Below are positions 50,923 through 59,302 of a DNA stretch of 64,000 bases, in pieces (position 1 is the stretch's first letter; each line of letters begins with the position of its first letter). Source of the DNA: JBCCOW01 sp039025855 (lineage in GTDB: Bacteria > Planctomycetota > Phycisphaerae > Phycisphaerales > Phycisphaeraceae); contig JBCCNL010000010.1 in NCBI GenBank assembly GCA_039025855.1, positions 1 to 64,000 of the forward strand. Direction: 5' to 3'. Under the pieces are notes generated by a model, which saw nothing but the letters and a program-made list of their open reading frames with translations, did not search any database and was not told where the DNA came from. A program made the position numbers and the translations under genes.

Positions 50923-52623
50923 TTACGCCCAGGCCTTGCCGTTCTTCTTTGTGCCGCACAGCGCGACCTTCATCCCCATCGCCTCCGCCATCGCGGCCTT
51001 GGTCATCATCGCCTTGTCTGCCGCGCCGGCCGAGTCGGCATAAACGCACTGGATGTGGTTCGCCTTATGCCGGGCCATCATCTGGTCACGGCTCACGCCG
51101 TAGGTCACCGCGTGCATGATCGGCCACTGCGGCGTCGACTCCTGCCACCGCCGCTCGGTCTCCTCGCGCGGCAGCTCGATCACCTTCGCCCGACCCAGGT
51201 CCATGCAAAGCCGACCGCCGGGCCTGCTCCCGTCGACCCAGACCCGCGACCACACGATCTCGCCCGCCTTGGCGATCCCCCGAAGTGTTGCGCCGCCCTG
51301 CGCGAAATACATCGCCGGCTGACGCAGACCTTCCGAACCCTTCCAGCCCCCGATGTGGTGGGCGGGTGGGGCACTGCCCGAGATCAGGAACACCCAGACG
51401 TATTCGTCGGTCGTCCCCGACGCGTCCGCATCACCCCAACGCAGGTCGTGCAGCGTGTTCTCGACCGGCTGACCCAGGGCCTTGTGCACCCGGTACGTCA
51501 TCAGGCCGTCCAGGCCCGCACACTCGTCGACCTCGTTGAAGTGCGGGATCGGCTCCCCCCGGAAGAGTGTGCGTTTGCCGTCGCGTGACTTCACCGGCGG
51601 GCGGTCTGTGTTGTTCAGCGTGCCTTCAACCAGGTCCGACGCGGGCAACAGGTCCTTGAGCCCCTGCTGATACTGGATGCCGATCGTGTGGCAGCCGAAG
51701 TCGTCCGCGATCCGCACCGCCGCGATGTACATCCTGCACTGCTGCAGGACCTGGTCCCTCGTGAGGTGCTGCGTCGCGTCCTTGCCGTAGCGGAAGGTGA
51801 AGCCCTTCTTCACGTACCAGTCATATACAGCCTTGGCTTCCTTGTTCGTGACCTGGATTGATTCGTAATAGAGCGCCGACTGCGAGAGGCGTTCTTTATA
51901 AACGCCGGTCGGGTTGAGCAGGTGGTCGGGGATGATCGCGTTGAACATGCCCATGCAGCCCTCGTCGAACACGCCCATGATCGCCTTGTCGCGGCCCAGT
52001 TCCGCAGCGAGCTTCGAGCCCAGACGCCGAGCGCCCGCGGGCACCCCGACCTTGTTCAGGGGTACGACATGACGCGTCGGGTGAGAGCACTTGCCGGTCT
52101 GCAGCCACTGCGCGAGCTTCTCGCCGAACGCAGGCGACGAGAAGTCTTCCGACCACAGCGTCGAGTAGTTCACGCCGGCCTTGGTCAGCGAGCCGTTGAG
52201 GTTCAGCATGCCGACGAGGCCGGGCCAGGTGCCGGACCAGTTCGCGACCGTCAGGATCGGGCCCTGGTGCGAGATCAGCCCGTGCAGGATGTGGTGCGAG
52301 TACTGCCAGACCGCCTCAGCGACGATGATCGGCGCGGTCGGGTCGATATCGCTGAACACGGCCATACCTTCCTTTTGTGACCCGATGAAGCCGTGCTTCT
52401 CTGCCCGCTTGTACGGGTGGGCACGCTTGAGCGTCGTCTTGCCACCCGAGGCGAGCTGGACCGCATCGGTGAGCTCTTTCTCCATCGCGGACTGGGCCGG
52501 CCAGCAGTTCTGGTTGGCGGAGAGGCGGAGGTCGCCGTTAGCCACGAGCAGGACGGACCGGGGGAAGTCCGGGGCTTTAGGCTTCGGTTTTGATCTGGTT
52601 TTGGTGCGGGTAGCGTTGGGCAT
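50923..52623 (-). CDS. L-fucose/L-arabinose isomerase-like protein
   Basis: 566 residues, cytoplasmic. The overall order matches the L-fucose isomerase family (FucI about 590 residues): SHHILHGLISHQGPILTVANWSGTWPGL near 105, DEGCMGMFNAIIPDHLL near 218 and IGIQYQQGLKDLLPASDLVEGTLNN near 310, where manganese ligands are expected. FNEVDECAGLDGLMTYRVHKALG follows near 360, then SAPPAHHIGGWKG near 415 with a further His ligand. An AGGAG ribosome site is 9 bp upstream. A Lys/Pro-rich 20-residue leader precedes the domain. It could isomerise fucose, arabinose or a related algal sugar; no fucose kinase or aldolase is near. Confidence 0.85.
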   Translation of the reverse strand: MPNATRTKTRSKPKPKAPDFPRSVLLVANGDLRLSANQNCWPAQSAMEKELTDAVQLASGGKTTLKRAHPYKRAEKHGFIGSQKEGMAVFSDIDPTAPIIVAEAVWQYSHHILHGLISHQGPILTVANWSGTWPGLVGMLNLNGSLTKAGVNYSTLWSEDFSSPAFGEKLAQWLQTGKCSHPTRHVVPLNKVGVPAGARRLGSKLAAELGRDKAIMGVFDEGCMGMFNAIIPDHLLNPTGVYKERLSQSALYYESIQVTNKEAKAVYDWYVKKGFTFRYGKDATQHLTRDQVLQQCRMYIAAVRIADDFGCHTIGIQYQQGLKDLLPASDLVEGTLNNTDRPPVKSRDGKRTLFRGEPIPHFNEVDECAGLDGLMTYRVHKALGQPVENTLHDLRWGDADASGTTDEYVWVFLISGSAPPAHHIGGWKGSEGLRQPAMYFAQGGATLRGIAKAGEIVWSRVWVDGSRPGGRLCMDLGRAKVIELPREETERRWQESTPQWPIMHAVTYGVSRDQMMARHKANHIQCVYADSAGAADKAMMTKAAMAEAMGMKVALCGTKKNGKAWA

Positions 52624-52939
52624 CGTGTACTCCTAAAGAGAGGGGTGTTTGGGCCGGACGCCCACAGGCGGGCGCTCGGGAGGGGGGCAGATTGTGAGGG
52701 AGGAGACCGCGCAGCAACGCGGGAGGGGCAGGCCGGTTGAATCAGAAGGAGGGTCTTAGCCGAACGCGGGAGGGCTCGGGCGGTTGGTCCGTGTCAGCCC
52801 GTGACAACGCTGGGCATTACGACCAAAGACGGGGCGGCATGAGGCCAGTTGAGGCATCCTGTCAATGTACCAGCCCGACCGGCCTGTGTCACCGGTCCAG
52901 CCCCGCCGGGATCCGCCCGATGAGGCATACGATGTAACG
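52624..52939. other. Intergenic region, no gene seen
   Basis: 316 bp between divergent genes. It contains the AGGAG site of the fucose-isomerase-like gene at its left end and the uvrC -10 box at its right end (52928-52933). Short open frames in it lack coding character. Confidence 0.5.
52928..52933 (+). promoter_or_regulatory. uvrC -10 box TACGAT, 6 bp from ATG
   Basis: The gap is GTAACG before the ATG at 52940. It predicts a leaderless uvrC mRNA and decides against the in-frame upstream ATG at 52865. Confidence 0.5.
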
Positions 52940-54277
52940 ATGTCGGCCGCCGTCTCCGCCCAACGCGACGCCCTGCTCAAGAAGGCCCGAGCCCTCCCCA
53001 AGGTGCCCGGCGTCTATCTCATGAAAGACAACAAGGGCGTGGTCATCTACGTCGGCAAGGCCTCCAAACTCCCCGACCGCGTCTCGAGCTACTTCGTCCC
53101 CTCCGCCGACCCGGGGTTCAAGAAGCGCCCCATGCTCGCCCTGATCACCGACTTCGACACCATCGAATGCGAATCCGAGTGGGAAGCCCTGCTCACCGAG
53201 AACCGCCTGATCAAGGACATCCACCCCCGCTTCAACGCCCGGCTCCTCGACGACAAAACCTTTCCTTACCTCGTTATCACCCTCAAGGACCACTACCCCG
53301 GCGTCTACATCACCCGTCAACCCAACGACGAACAGTTCAAGGGCGCGAAAGTCTTCGGCCCCTTCACCAGCGTCTACGCCCTCCGCGAATCCCTCCAGAT
53401 GCTCCAACGCGTCTTCAAGTTCCGCACCTGCAACCTCGAGATCGACCCCGACGATCCGAAGAACGCCTACTTCCGCCCCTGCCTGCTCTACCCCATCAAG
53501 CAATGCACCGCACCGTGCGCTAACAAGGTCACCCCTGACGAATACCGCGCCGACATCGACCGCTTTGTCCGCTTCCTCAGCTCCAAACGCAGCACCATGC
53601 TCCGCGAGCTCAACCAGGAGATGCAGCAGGCTTCGACCGACCTCAACTTCGAGAAGGCCGCCATCCTCCGTGACCAGATCAAGGCCATCGAAAAGCTCGA
53701 CCACCGTGCCGACCGCAAGGACGGCTGGCAGCCCGAGACCGAGTCCTTCACCGACGACCCCCGGAAGGCCCTCCAGTCGCTGCAAAAAACGCTGCAGCTC
53801 GACACCCCCATTCGCTGCCTCGAAGCCATCGACATCGCCCACCTCCAGGGCGGCGAGACCGTCGGCTCCAAGGTCTGCTTCGTCGATGGCCGACCGCTCA
53901 AGAACGAGTACCGCCGCTACAAGATCAAGTCTGTCACCAACGACGACTACATGGCCATCCGCGAGGTCGTCTCCCGCCGATACCGCGACGCCGGCCAAGG
54001 CCAGGAGCTCTATCCCGATGTCATCCTCATCGATGGCGGCCTCGGCCAGCTCCACGCCGCCCAAGAAGCCTTTGACCAGCTCGACGTCAAACCCCCCATG
54101 GTTATCTCCCTCGCCAAGAAGGAAGAGCTTATCTACGTCCAGGCCAAGGCCGAGCCCATCAAGCTCGGCCGCACCAACCTCGGCCTCAAGCTCTGCCAAG
54201 CCATCCGTGACGAAGCCCACCGCTTCGCCCAGCACTACCACCACATCCTCCGCCGCAAAAAAGTCATCGGCCAGTAG
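52940..54277 (+). CDS. uvrC: UvrC-like excinuclease subunit lacking HhH domain
   Basis: 445 residues versus about 600 in E. coli. GIY-YIG nuclease domain at 17-95 (VPGVYLMKDNKGVVIYVGKASKLPDRVSSYF, with ESEWEALLTENRLIKDIHPRFN); Cys cluster CLLYPIKQCTAPC near 185; UVR (UvrB-binding) motif near 225-245; RNase H-like C-terminal nuclease from about 285 (LEAIDIAHLQGGETVGSKVCFVDG; VILIDGGLGQLHAA; RDEAHRFAQHYHHILRRKK). It stops right after that domain, so the (HhH)2 DNA-binding module is absent. UvrC makes both incisions in nucleotide excision repair; the 5' incision is said to need HhH, so activity may be altered. Confidence 0.93.
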   Translation: MSAAVSAQRDALLKKARALPKVPGVYLMKDNKGVVIYVGKASKLPDRVSSYFVPSADPGFKKRPMLALITDFDTIECESEWEALLTENRLIKDIHPRFNARLLDDKTFPYLVITLKDHYPGVYITRQPNDEQFKGAKVFGPFTSVYALRESLQMLQRVFKFRTCNLEIDPDDPKNAYFRPCLLYPIKQCTAPCANKVTPDEYRADIDRFVRFLSSKRSTMLRELNQEMQQASTDLNFEKAAILRDQIKAIEKLDHRADRKDGWQPETESFTDDPRKALQSLQKTLQLDTPIRCLEAIDIAHLQGGETVGSKVCFVDGRPLKNEYRRYKIKSVTNDDYMAIREVVSRRYRDAGQGQELYPDVILIDGGLGQLHAAQEAFDQLDVKPPMVISLAKKEELIYVQAKAEPIKLGRTNLGLKLCQAIRDEAHRFAQHYHHILRRKKVIGQ

Positions 54278-54429
54278 CCCTCACCTCACCCACCCAGCAG
54301 CAGGCGGTCAACGACCGCCGGGCGCTGCGGAATTCCTTCAATCCCTGCGGAACCCGTGTTACGCTTTCAGCGTCAGATGTAAAACCCGCACGCCGCATCA
54401 CACCGCTCATTCACCCGGAGCCCGCTTCC

Positions 54430-55485
54430 ATGGCCAACCCCCGCCACCTCCCGCTGCTTTGCACGACCTTGTGCATCCTGGCTTGCACCGTCACGCCCCA
54501 CACGCACGCGCAAGCCGAGAAGACCACCGTCGAGATCAGCAGTGACATCCTCATCCCCGCCCCGAACGCGGACCCCGACAACGCCGCCGACCCTCAAGCC
54601 AAACCCGACCCCGACACCCTCGCCAAGTTCGCCGAAGCCCTCCGCATCGTCCCCAACAACCTCTCCTTCTCGAGCAACGTCAGCTACGACGAAAACGGCA
54701 GACCCCGCCACCAGTCCTCCAACGGCAACATCAACTTCACCGTCCACTACGACCAGACCATCCAGCCCATCGCCTACGACAACTTCCGCCTCACCCGCAT
54801 CATCGCCGACACCGGCGCCGAAGTCGCCATCCATCAAGACCCCCGCCAACGCCACTCCAGCCAGTTCGGCCGCAACAACCAAGGCCGACAGGGCGGCAAC
54901 TTCAACGTCTACGCCAACAACCTCCCCCAGCCCCCTGGAGACGCCCGCGCCTTCGCCATCGTCGAAGGCGTCTTCGACCTCCGATACGCCGACGGCCAAC
55001 CCCAGCCCGCCATCTTCCACCCCATCCAGGACTTCGACGGCGTCTGGGTCGGCATCGAACAGCTCCCCGATAGCCGCATCCGCGTCTCCCGCGTCGGACA
55101 ACGCGTGCGTGTCGACTTCGACCCCGCCTCCTTCAAACGCTTCGCCCACCCCGAGTTCTTCACCGGCGACCGCACCCCCATCAACGTTAACGGCTGGTCC
55201 AGCTCCAGCGGCAACAACGGCATCAACCGCACCTACAACGTCGACCTCGACGACAAGGGCCGTGCCGTCATCTGGTTCTATCCCGCCGTCAAAACCATCA
55301 GCATCCCCTTCCGTGCCCGCAACCTCGCCCTCCCCGAACGCCCCCAGACCGACGGCGTCGACCTCGTCATCCGACTCGGCGACGACCCCGCCAACGCCAA
55401 CCCCGACAACCCCGATCAGCCCGAGCCCGCCGGCGCCCCCAACGAGCTCAAGATCGTCGTCCCCGATAAGCCCGACGCCGGCTAA
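54430..55485 (+). CDS. Exported protein of unknown function
   Basis: 351 residues. Signal peptide at 1-27 (LCTTLCILACTVTPHTHAQA). The mature part is Asn/Asp-rich and looks beta-structured (NLSFSSNVSYDENGRPRHQSS; QRHSSQFGRNNQGRQGGNF). It ends in an acidic Pro-rich tail (NANPDNPDQPEPAGAPN). No known family recognised. TACGCT near 54361 is a candidate -10 with a leader of about 55 nt. Located after uvrC but with its own promoter region; probably monocistronic. Confidence 0.65.
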   Translation: MANPRHLPLLCTTLCILACTVTPHTHAQAEKTTVEISSDILIPAPNADPDNAADPQAKPDPDTLAKFAEALRIVPNNLSFSSNVSYDENGRPRHQSSNGNINFTVHYDQTIQPIAYDNFRLTRIIADTGAEVAIHQDPRQRHSSQFGRNNQGRQGGNFNVYANNLPQPPGDARAFAIVEGVFDLRYADGQPQPAIFHPIQDFDGVWVGIEQLPDSRIRVSRVGQRVRVDFDPASFKRFAHPEFFTGDRTPINVNGWSSSSGNNGINRTYNVDLDDKGRAVIWFYPAVKTISIPFRARNLALPERPQTDGVDLVIRLGDDPANANPDNPDQPEPAGAPNELKIVVPDKPDAG

Positions 55486-55545
55486 CCCACCCAACCAACC
55501 ATCCCCACACCGTGTAGCGGGTGACGCGCAGCGTCCCGTTCTGTC

Positions 55546-56730
55546 CTACAGCACCGCCCGCCCGCGCCGCTCCACCGCCACCGGTAGCGACCGCCGCCGA
55601 CGATCCAACAACACCCCCAGCCTCGGCCGGGCCCACCCCACAAACCACAACACCATCCCCGCCCCCAGCGCCGCCCACACCTCCCCTCGCCACGCCTCCA
55701 TCCGCCCCGCGGTCACGCACACCAACCCCGCGACCCCCACCCCACTAAGCAACCACCCCGCCAAGAGGCCACCCCGCTTCAGCGGGGTGGAGCGCCGCCG
55801 TTCGCTCCCCATCACACGGGACCGCTTAACACCCGACCCAAACCACACCCCCGCTAACACCCCCAGCGCCAACCCGTACGCCACCACCGCCCGCGCCGCC
55901 ACCCAACCCGCCTCGTCATACGCCAGCACCCGCGCCGGCCCCATCGCCCCACCCTCCGCCCCCGGCATCGGCCCCACCCACCACCCATACCCAACACCCA
56001 TCACCGCGACCCCACCCACCATCGCCAACCGAAACCACCACCGCCCCACACAACCCGCTAACCGCCCCCGCCAGACCCCCAGCCAGAGCGCCCCCCGCAA
56101 ACCCCAGCCCATCCCACGCGACCACCCCCCACGCCCCGTGTACACCCACCGCCGCAGCCACCACGTCCCCGCCAGCCACAGCCCCGCGCCCATTCCCGCC
56201 CCTGCTGTGTTCACCACCACATCCCACCACGACGCGACTCGGTCCGCCATGACCACCTGACCCATCTCCATCACCGCCGACAACCCCGCCCCCAGCCCCG
56301 TTCCCACAACCCACGCCACCGCCCACACCCATCCCGTCCGACCCGAAACCCGCCGCGCCAGCCACGCCCCCGCCATCGCCCCCGCCACCCCGATCGGCAC
56401 GTACAGCAACCCGTTCGCCAGCCCGTCCGCCACCGGCCCGCTCAGCCCCATCCCCGTCCGCGACGCCTCCGCCACCCCCCAGCCCACGCCGGCCCATCCC
56501 CCATCCACCACCGCTCGCCACCCCGTCGCCACCGCATCCAACCCCCACGACGCCCACACCACCGCCACCACCGCGCCGACCACCCACAGCCCGCGCAGCC
56601 ACCGCCCCCACCCCCGGACACGCCGAACATCGTCGCTGCGTCGAAGCACCACCCTGTTTATCTGCCCCCCAGCCCGCAGCCCCAAGCCCGCACCCCTCCC
56701 GACCGCCGTGCTCGTCTGCTCAGACCCCAT
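55546..56730 (-). CDS. VanZ-like membrane protein
   Basis: 394 residues. Several Trp/Val/Gly-rich membrane segments near 42-60, 100-125, 135-160, 172-195, 232-252, 275-298, 325-345 and 355-372. The segment VADGLANGLLYVPIGVAG with SAVMEMGQVVMADRVASWWDVVVNTAGAGMG matches the VanZ-like pattern (N-G-L-x-Y-x-P, E-x-x-Q, R-x-x-S-x-x-D-x-x-x-N-x-x-G). VanZ relates to teicoplanin resistance but most homologues are of unknown function. The start at 56730 fits TAGGGT 6 bp upstream. The C-terminus (RRRSTPLKRGG) is encoded by an in-frame palindrome at 55769-55790, suggesting repeat insertion. Confidence 0.75.
   Translation of the reverse strand: MGSEQTSTAVGRGAGLGLRAGGQINRVVLRRSDDVRRVRGWGRWLRGLWVVGAVVAVVWASWGLDAVATGWRAVVDGGWAGVGWGVAEASRTGMGLSGPVADGLANGLLYVPIGVAGAMAGAWLARRVSGRTGWVWAVAWVVGTGLGAGLSAVMEMGQVVMADRVASWWDVVVNTAGAGMGAGLWLAGTWWLRRWVYTGRGGWSRGMGWGLRGALWLGVWRGRLAGCVGRWWFRLAMVGGVAVMGVGYGWWVGPMPGAEGGAMGPARVLAYDEAGWVAARAVVAYGLALGVLAGVWFGSGVKRSRVMGSERRRSTPLKRGGLLAGWLLSGVGVAGLVCVTAGRMEAWRGEVWAALGAGMVLWFVGWARPRLGVLLDRRRRSLPVAVERRGRAVL
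55769..55790 (-). repeat. Perfect 9-bp palindrome inside a coding region
   Basis: CCACCCCGC, loop TTCA, GCGGGGTGG. It resembles intergenic REP-like hairpins but lies in the last quarter of the VanZ-like gene and keeps the frame. Confidence 0.6.
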
Positions 56731-56736
56731 CCCCAC

Positions 56737-56742
56737 ACCCTA
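56737..56742 (-). promoter_or_regulatory. -10 box TAGGGT, 6 bp from ATG
   Basis: The gap is GTGGGG before the ATG at 56730. It predicts a leaderless mRNA for the VanZ-like gene. Confidence 0.4.
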
Positions 56743-56899
56743 CAACCGCCCCAACCCCACCCACCGCCCCGGCCCGCATGCCACACCGTTATCAGACCCG
56801 AAGACGTCGCCCCCAAACCCATCGCCCATTGACCCGCCGCTCCACTGCGCCGATGAACGCACAAGCAGGCAAGCCCAACCACACCCCAACGATCCACTC

Positions 56900-57772
56900 A
56901 TGTCTTCCCGCACCCTGATCCTCTCCGACCTCCACCTCGGACGACCCGGCCAGGGAGCCGTCTCCGCCGACGCACTCCGCCCGCTCTGGCAAGACACCGA
57001 CGAACTCATCATCAACGGCGACGCCGCCGAACTCGCCGACCCCTCTTGCCAAGGCCAGGCCGCCCGCCAGCTCCTCCGTCTGCAAGACCTCACCGAAGCC
57101 GACGGCGTCAAGCTCACCTACCTCGCCGGCAACCACGACCCCCTCATCACCGACCGCCGCTTCCTCCGCCTCGCCGACCGCCGTGTCTTTATCACCCACG
57201 GCGACATGCTCCACGACACCATCTCCCCCTGGTCCGAACACGCCGCCCGCCTCAAAGCCCTCCACGCCGACGCCTACGCCGCCCTCCAACGCACCGCCGA
57301 CCAGGCCAAGCCCAGCGACGCATTCGATCAGCACGCCGCCGTCGTCGCCCACACCGCCGCCATGAAGTGGCAGGAAATCGCCGACAGCTCCGGCCAGCCC
57401 AAGCCCACAGTGTCCCGCCTCCAACAGAAGCTTCGCAAAGCCCGCAAGGCCGCCGCCGTCGCCTGGTACTGGCAAACCCTCCCCCGCGCCGCCAAGGCCT
57501 TCGCCCGCCGCTACGCACCCGAGTCCCGATTCTTCCTCTTCGGCCACATCCACCGCGCCGGCATCTGGCAAGACCGCGCTCAAAACCGCCTCATCATCAA
57601 CACCGGCTCCTTCCACTACCCCCGCAATCCTCACGCCGTCCGCCTCGCCGACCAACAGCTCACCCTCCACCGCATCCACTTCAACCCCGCCGGCCACCAG
57701 CTCCTCCCCGCACGCCGCACCTGGCCCCTCCCCGAACGCGTGGCCATGCAACCCCTGCCCCTCGCCGCCTAA
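56900..57772 (+). CDS. LpxH-like metallophosphoesterase
   Basis: 290 residues. Calcineurin-like motifs in order: LILSDLHLG (residues 6-14), INGDAAELAD near 38, LAGNHDPLI near 75, FITHGDMLHD near 97 and FLFGHIHRAG near 215. The layout fits UDP-2,3-diacylglucosamine diphosphatase (LpxH) of lipid A synthesis or a related phosphoesterase, but several helical insertions differ from E. coli LpxH, so the substrate is uncertain. Divergent from the VanZ-like gene; 57 bp upstream of the HDAC-like gene. Confidence 0.82.
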   Translation: MSSRTLILSDLHLGRPGQGAVSADALRPLWQDTDELIINGDAAELADPSCQGQAARQLLRLQDLTEADGVKLTYLAGNHDPLITDRRFLRLADRRVFITHGDMLHDTISPWSEHAARLKALHADAYAALQRTADQAKPSDAFDQHAAVVAHTAAMKWQEIADSSGQPKPTVSRLQQKLRKARKAAAVAWYWQTLPRAAKAFARRYAPESRFFLFGHIHRAGIWQDRAQNRLIINTGSFHYPRNPHAVRLADQQLTLHRIHFNPAGHQLLPARRTWPLPERVAMQPLPLAA

Positions 57773-57792
57773 CCCTGGGCCCGCATCGCCTC

Positions 57793-57827
57793 CTAAGCTC
57801 TAGGCTCTAACCGCTAACAGCTCCGCG
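57793..57827 (+). repeat. Tandem heptad repeat CTARNNN, 5 units
   Basis: CTAAGCT, CTAGGCT, CTAACCG, CTAACAG, CTCCGCG, then CG and the ATG at 57830. It has the same unit order as the tract upstream of the zinc-ribbon bactofilin gene. TAACAG in the fourth unit could serve as a -10. Confidence 0.8.
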
Positions 57828-57829
57828 CG

Positions 57830-58768
57830 ATGCCGATCGACCTCTTCACCCACCCCGACTTCTTCACCCACCCCGCCCCGCCCAGCTTCCCCGAACGCCC
57901 CGCCCGTCTCACCGCCATCCTCGACCGCCTCACCGAACAAGGCCTCACCGAACGCTGCCAACGCCCTACGTTCGAGCCCGCCACCACCGACCAAATCACC
58001 CGCCTCCACACACCCGACTACGTAACCCGGGCCCAACATGCCTGCGAGACCGGCCAACCCCAGCTCGACTGCCCCGACGTCCCCATCGGACCCACCTCCG
58101 AAATCGTCGCACGCCTCGCCACCGGTGCCGCCCTCACCGCCATCGACCGCCTGATCAACCACACCGCCACCGCCGCCTTCCTCGCCGCCCGCCCCCCCGG
58201 CCACCACGCCGAGGCCGACCGCGCCATGGGCTTCTGCATCTACAACCACGCCGCCCTCGCCGCCGAACACGCCATCCAACACCACCACCTCCAACGCGTC
58301 GCCATCCTCGACTTCGACGTCCACCACGGCAACGGCACCCAACACCTTTTCGAGTCCCGCCCCGACGTCTTCTACTGCTCCCTCCACGAAGACCCCCGCA
58401 CCCAATACCCCGGCACCGGCCATCCCCACGAAACCGGAATCGGCCCCGGACTTGCCACCACCCTCAACCTCCCGCTACCCGCCGGCACCACCGATGACCA
58501 CTTCCTCCAAACCCTGACCGCTCAGGCTATCCCCGCCCTCCAACGCTTCGACCCGCAACTCCTCATCCTCTCCGCCGGCTTCGACGCCCACACCGACGAC
58601 CCCCTCGGCCACCTCAACCTCAGCACCGGCTGCTTCACGCAAATCACCCAACACCTCCTCGCCCTGAACCTGCCGACTTTGTCGGTCCTCGAAGGCGGCT
58701 ATCACCTCGACGCTCTCGCCGACTGCGTCCAAGCGCATCTCACCGAACTGCTCAACTTCGAGACCTAG
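57830..58768 (+). CDS. Histone-deacetylase-superfamily protein
   Basis: 312 residues. The full HDAC/acetoin-utilisation (AcuC/class II-like) active site is visible: SFPERPARLTAILDRL near 19, LHTPDYV near 60, AARPPGHHAEADRAMGFCIYNH near 122 (catalytic His pair), ILDFDVHHGNGTQHLF near 160 (zinc ligands Asp and His), SAGFDAHTDDPLG near 244 (third ligand Asp), VLEGGYHLDAL near 290 with the catalytic Tyr. A bacterial deacetylase of acetylated polyamines, proteins or small molecules. It directly follows a heptad repeat; a GC hairpin follows the stop. Confidence 0.95.
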   Translation: MPIDLFTHPDFFTHPAPPSFPERPARLTAILDRLTEQGLTERCQRPTFEPATTDQITRLHTPDYVTRAQHACETGQPQLDCPDVPIGPTSEIVARLATGAALTAIDRLINHTATAAFLAARPPGHHAEADRAMGFCIYNHAALAAEHAIQHHHLQRVAILDFDVHHGNGTQHLFESRPDVFYCSLHEDPRTQYPGTGHPHETGIGPGLATTLNLPLPAGTTDDHFLQTLTAQAIPALQRFDPQLLILSAGFDAHTDDPLGHLNLSTGCFTQITQHLLALNLPTLSVLEGGYHLDALADCVQAHLTELLNFET

Positions 58769-58771
58769 CGA

Positions 58772-58792
58772 GCCGGGGCGTGTCGCCCCGGC
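58772..58792 (+). other. GC hairpin after HDAC-like gene
   Basis: A 9-bp stem, GCCGGGGCG with CGCCCCGGC, and a TGT loop, 3 bp past the stop codon. It has no U tract directly after; possible transcription-end or RNA-stability element. Confidence 0.5.
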
Positions 58793-58818
58793 CGACCCGC
58801 CGATGCTTTTCGTGCAAC

Positions 58819-58824
58819 TACAAT
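58819..58824 (+). promoter_or_regulatory. -10 box TACAAT, 6 bp from ATG
   Basis: The gap is GAATCC before the ATG at 58831. It predicts a leaderless mRNA for the YkgJ-type pair. Confidence 0.55.
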
Positions 58825-58830
58825 GAATCC

Positions 58831-59298
58831 ATGCAGGCGACTCCCGCCGACCAACCCTGGTACGCCAACGGCCTCCGCTTCTCCTGCGCCCAGTGCGGCA
58901 ACTGCTGCACCGGGCCGCCCGGCTACGTCTGGTTCACCCCCGAGGAAGGCCAAGCCATGGCCAAGAAGCTCGGTGTCGACGAACTCACCTTCCGTAAGAA
59001 GTACGCCAAGCGCGTTTGGGGCCGATGGTCGCTCTCTGAAAACATCCAGCCCAACGGCGACCACGACTGCGTGTTCCTGCGTCGCGACCAGCAGGGCCGA
59101 GCCCTCTGCAGCCTCTACGAAGCCCGCCCGAAGCAGTGCCGCACCTGGCCCTTCTGGCCCAGCAACCTCACCTCCAAGGAAGACTGGGACGCCGCCGCCG
59201 AGTCCTGCGCCGGCATGCTCAACGGCAACGGCGGCGTCGGCAAGCTCTACCCCGTCGAACACATCCGCATCCTCGCTGGCCAGTCCACCGGCCTCTGA
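58831..59298 (+). CDS. YkgJ-family cysteine-cluster protein 1
   Basis: 155 residues. FSCAQCGNCCTGPPGYVWF at about 15-33 is the CxxCxxCC iron/zinc-binding motif of the YkgJ (CxxCxxCC) family; CVFL, CSLYEARPKQCRTWPFWP near 90-107 and ESCAGML near 128 supply the other conserved cysteines. Proteins of this group bind Zn or Fe-S and are often uncharacterised. First gene of a pair with the next protein, 4 bp apart. Confidence 0.88.
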   Translation: MQATPADQPWYANGLRFSCAQCGNCCTGPPGYVWFTPEEGQAMAKKLGVDELTFRKKYAKRVWGRWSLSENIQPNGDHDCVFLRRDQQGRALCSLYEARPKQCRTWPFWPSNLTSKEDWDAAAESCAGMLNGNGGVGKLYPVEHIRILAGQSTGL

Positions 59299-59302
59299 CC
59301 CC

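Noticed and set aside
52889..54244. 451-codon minus-strand frame opposite uvrC
   Set aside because: Antisense shadow; Leu/Val/Gly/Asp-rich with no motif, while the plus strand carries GIY-YIG and UVR motifs.
21870..57827. Heptad tracts as a CRISPR array
   Set aside because: Unit length is 7 bp with no spacers; no cas gene is visible anywhere in the window.
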